Assembly: GCA_024404395.1 (NCBI GenBank)
Contig: JAKSPZ010000063.1
Location: forward strand, 1 to 6,295
Length of the DNA: 6,295 nt
Direction of reading: 5' to 3'
Source of the DNA: Clostridia bacterium
Lineage (GTDB): Bacteria > Bacillota > Clostridia > Christensenellales > Aristaeellaceae
Below are positions 5,474 through 6,295 of this stretch, piece by piece; the first letter of the stretch is position 1; every line of letters begins with the position of its first letter. Under the pieces are notes generated by a model. It was not told the DNA's origin. It worked only from the letters and a program-made list of their open reading frames with translations, and ran no database searches. A program made the position numbers and the translations under genes.

Positions 5474-6295
5474 CTACCCATCTCCTTAAATACAGGTCTG
5501 CACAGATTCTTTTCCGTCTCCGCGTCGAACACATGGACAGACCAGCGATTGACATGGAGTTTGACAACATCGCCGCTCTGCACGTTGGCACGATTGGCGA
5601 AAACGATCAGGAAGCGCTGCTTGCCGCAGACCGCCTCCGCATGCATCTCGGGACCCATAGGAACGATGCGGTCAAGGGTTGCTTCGATGGTCTCGAAATC
5701 CTCCGCTTCCCCATTGGCTTCGATACGGAATTCCTCGGGACGAACGCCGACGATGACTTTCTTTCCCGCCTGCAGCGCGGGATCCCGCTTCGCCAGACGG
5801 CCTTCCGGGATCACGATCTCCTGCCCCATCAGCTTGATCGCCCAGCCCTTTTCGGTCTCGCGAAGCAGTGATGCGAAGAAGTTCATCTTCGGTGCGCCGA
5901 CGAAGCCCGCCACATAGACGCTGTTGGGATAATTGTAGATCTCCTGAGGGGTGCCCGTCTGGACAATCTTGCCCGTATCCATGATGGCAAGACGGTCACC
6001 CAGCTGCATGGCTTCTGCCTGATCGTGGGTAACATAGATAAAGGTCGTCTTCAGTCGACGATGGAGGCTGACGATCTGCTCGCGGAGTTCCGTGCGCATC
6101 TTGACATCCAGATTGGAAAGCGGTTCATCCAGCAAAAAGACGACGGGTTCGCGAACCATCGCGCGTCCAAGCGCTACGCGCTGGCGCTGACCGCCGGACA
6201 GGACCTTGGGCTTTCGATTCAGCAGATATTCGATATCCAGGATCTTTGCCGCTTCCTCCACGCGCCGTTCGATCTCCTCCTGCGGGAGCTTCATG
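5470..6295 (-). CDS. CUT1-type sugar importer ABC ATPase (MsmX/UgpC/MalK-like), C-terminal part; 5' end outside window
   Basis: This is the ATP-hydrolysing subunit of a carbohydrate ABC importer, acting on the cytoplasmic face. Counting from the Met at 6294, it shows the signature LSGGQRQRV (32-40), Walker B VVFLLDEP (51-58) with D-loop SNLD (60-63), and the H-loop YVTHDQAEAM (87-96). GTPQEIYNYP and FVGAPKMNF (131-139) follow, and the C-terminal TOBE/regulatory region includes GVRPEEF (183-189) and HVFDAET (254-260). These match the MalK/UgpC/MsmX group. That Met is almost certainly internal: the Walker A and Q-loop portion, about 100 residues, is missing, and full-length relatives are near 370 residues. 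The frame is open to the right edge. No permease or binding-protein gene is in view; they may lie upstream, or the ATPase may serve several importers as MsmX does. The stop overlaps the yesL start as ATGA. Confidence 0.93.
   Translation of the reverse strand, partial: MKLPQEEIERRVEEAAKILDIEYLLNRKPKVLSGGQRQRVALGRAMVREPVVFLLDEPLSNLDVKMRTELREQIVSLHRRLKTTFIYVTHDQAEAMQLGDRLAIMDTGKIVQTGTPQEIYNYPNSVYVAGFVGAPKMNFFASLLRETEKGWAIKLMGQEIVIPEGRLAKRDPALQAGKKVIVGVRPEEFRIEANGEAEDFETIEATLDRIVPMGPEMHAEAVCGKQRFLIVFANRANVQSGDVVKLHVNRWSVHVFDAETEKNLCRPVFKEMGR
5482..5487 (-). promoter_or_regulatory. Ribosome binding site of yesL-like gene, inside the ATPase coding end
   Basis: AAGGAG on the minus strand (5487-5482) is eight bases before the ATG at 5473. 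It also encodes part of the ATPase C-terminus (KEMGR). With the four-base ATGA overlap it fixes the yesL start and suggests coupled translation. Confidence 0.8.

Noticed and set aside
4682..5917. 411-residue plus-strand open frame, His/Gln-rich
   Set aside because: It spans two real minus-strand genes (YesL-like and ABC ATPase). The His/Gln/Arg-rich first half is what hydrophobic membrane codons give when read in reverse.
6292..6294. ATG near the right edge as the true start of the ABC ATPase
   Set aside because: The protein from this Met begins in the middle of the nucleotide-binding domain, after Walker A and the Q-loop, and the frame remains open upstream, so this Met is internal and the gene is cut by the window edge.
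1..6295. CRISPR array, tRNA/rRNA, insertion sequence or terminator hairpin
   Set aside because: Nothing of this kind was seen by eye. All spacers between genes are 25 bases or less, leaving no room for such elements outside coding sequence.

Overview
All supported genes in this window lie on the minus strand and form one very tight cluster, read from high to low coordinates. Six genes are visible: the 3' part of a sugar-importer-type ABC ATPase (5470-6295), a YesL/DUF624 membrane protein (4688-5473), a CapA-type metallophosphoesterase-fold protein (3396-4688), an M20 zinc peptidase/amidohydrolase (2234-3379), an MFS transporter resembling the oxalate/formate antiporter group (949-2208), and the N-terminal part of a neutral-ceramidase-like protein (1-937). 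The last gene has no stop codon inside the window and runs off the left edge. The first runs off the right edge.

The likely host is a Firmicute, probably a Clostridia-type anaerobe with moderately GC-rich DNA. This rests on strong AAGGAGG-type ribosome binding sites, a MsmX/UgpC-type ATPase next to YesL (a combination typical of Firmicute sugar-import loci), and the CapA and ceramidase-like protein types. The stops of the completed genes are TGA or TAA, so the standard code fits. No species can be named from the sequence alone.

The largest gap between genes is 25 bases. Two junctions overlap: ATGA between the ATPase and yesL, and TAATG between yesL and the CapA gene. At a third, the stop codon of the MFS gene overlaps the ribosome binding site of the ceramidase-like gene. 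No internal promoter, terminator, RNA gene, mobile element, CRISPR array or notable repeat was seen. The promoter should lie beyond the right edge, and the transcript probably continues past the left edge.

The grouping suggests uptake of a compound (an ABC importer and/or the MFS carrier) followed by cytoplasmic cleavage of amide bonds. The M20 protein and the ceramidase-like protein both belong to amide-hydrolase families, and neither has a visible signal peptide; the CapA homologue also lacks one. The substrate is not evident. The least ordinary element is the ceramidase-like protein: by eye it has a Cys where canonical ceramidases carry the nucleophilic Ser, and it lacks a His expected in the second zinc motif.
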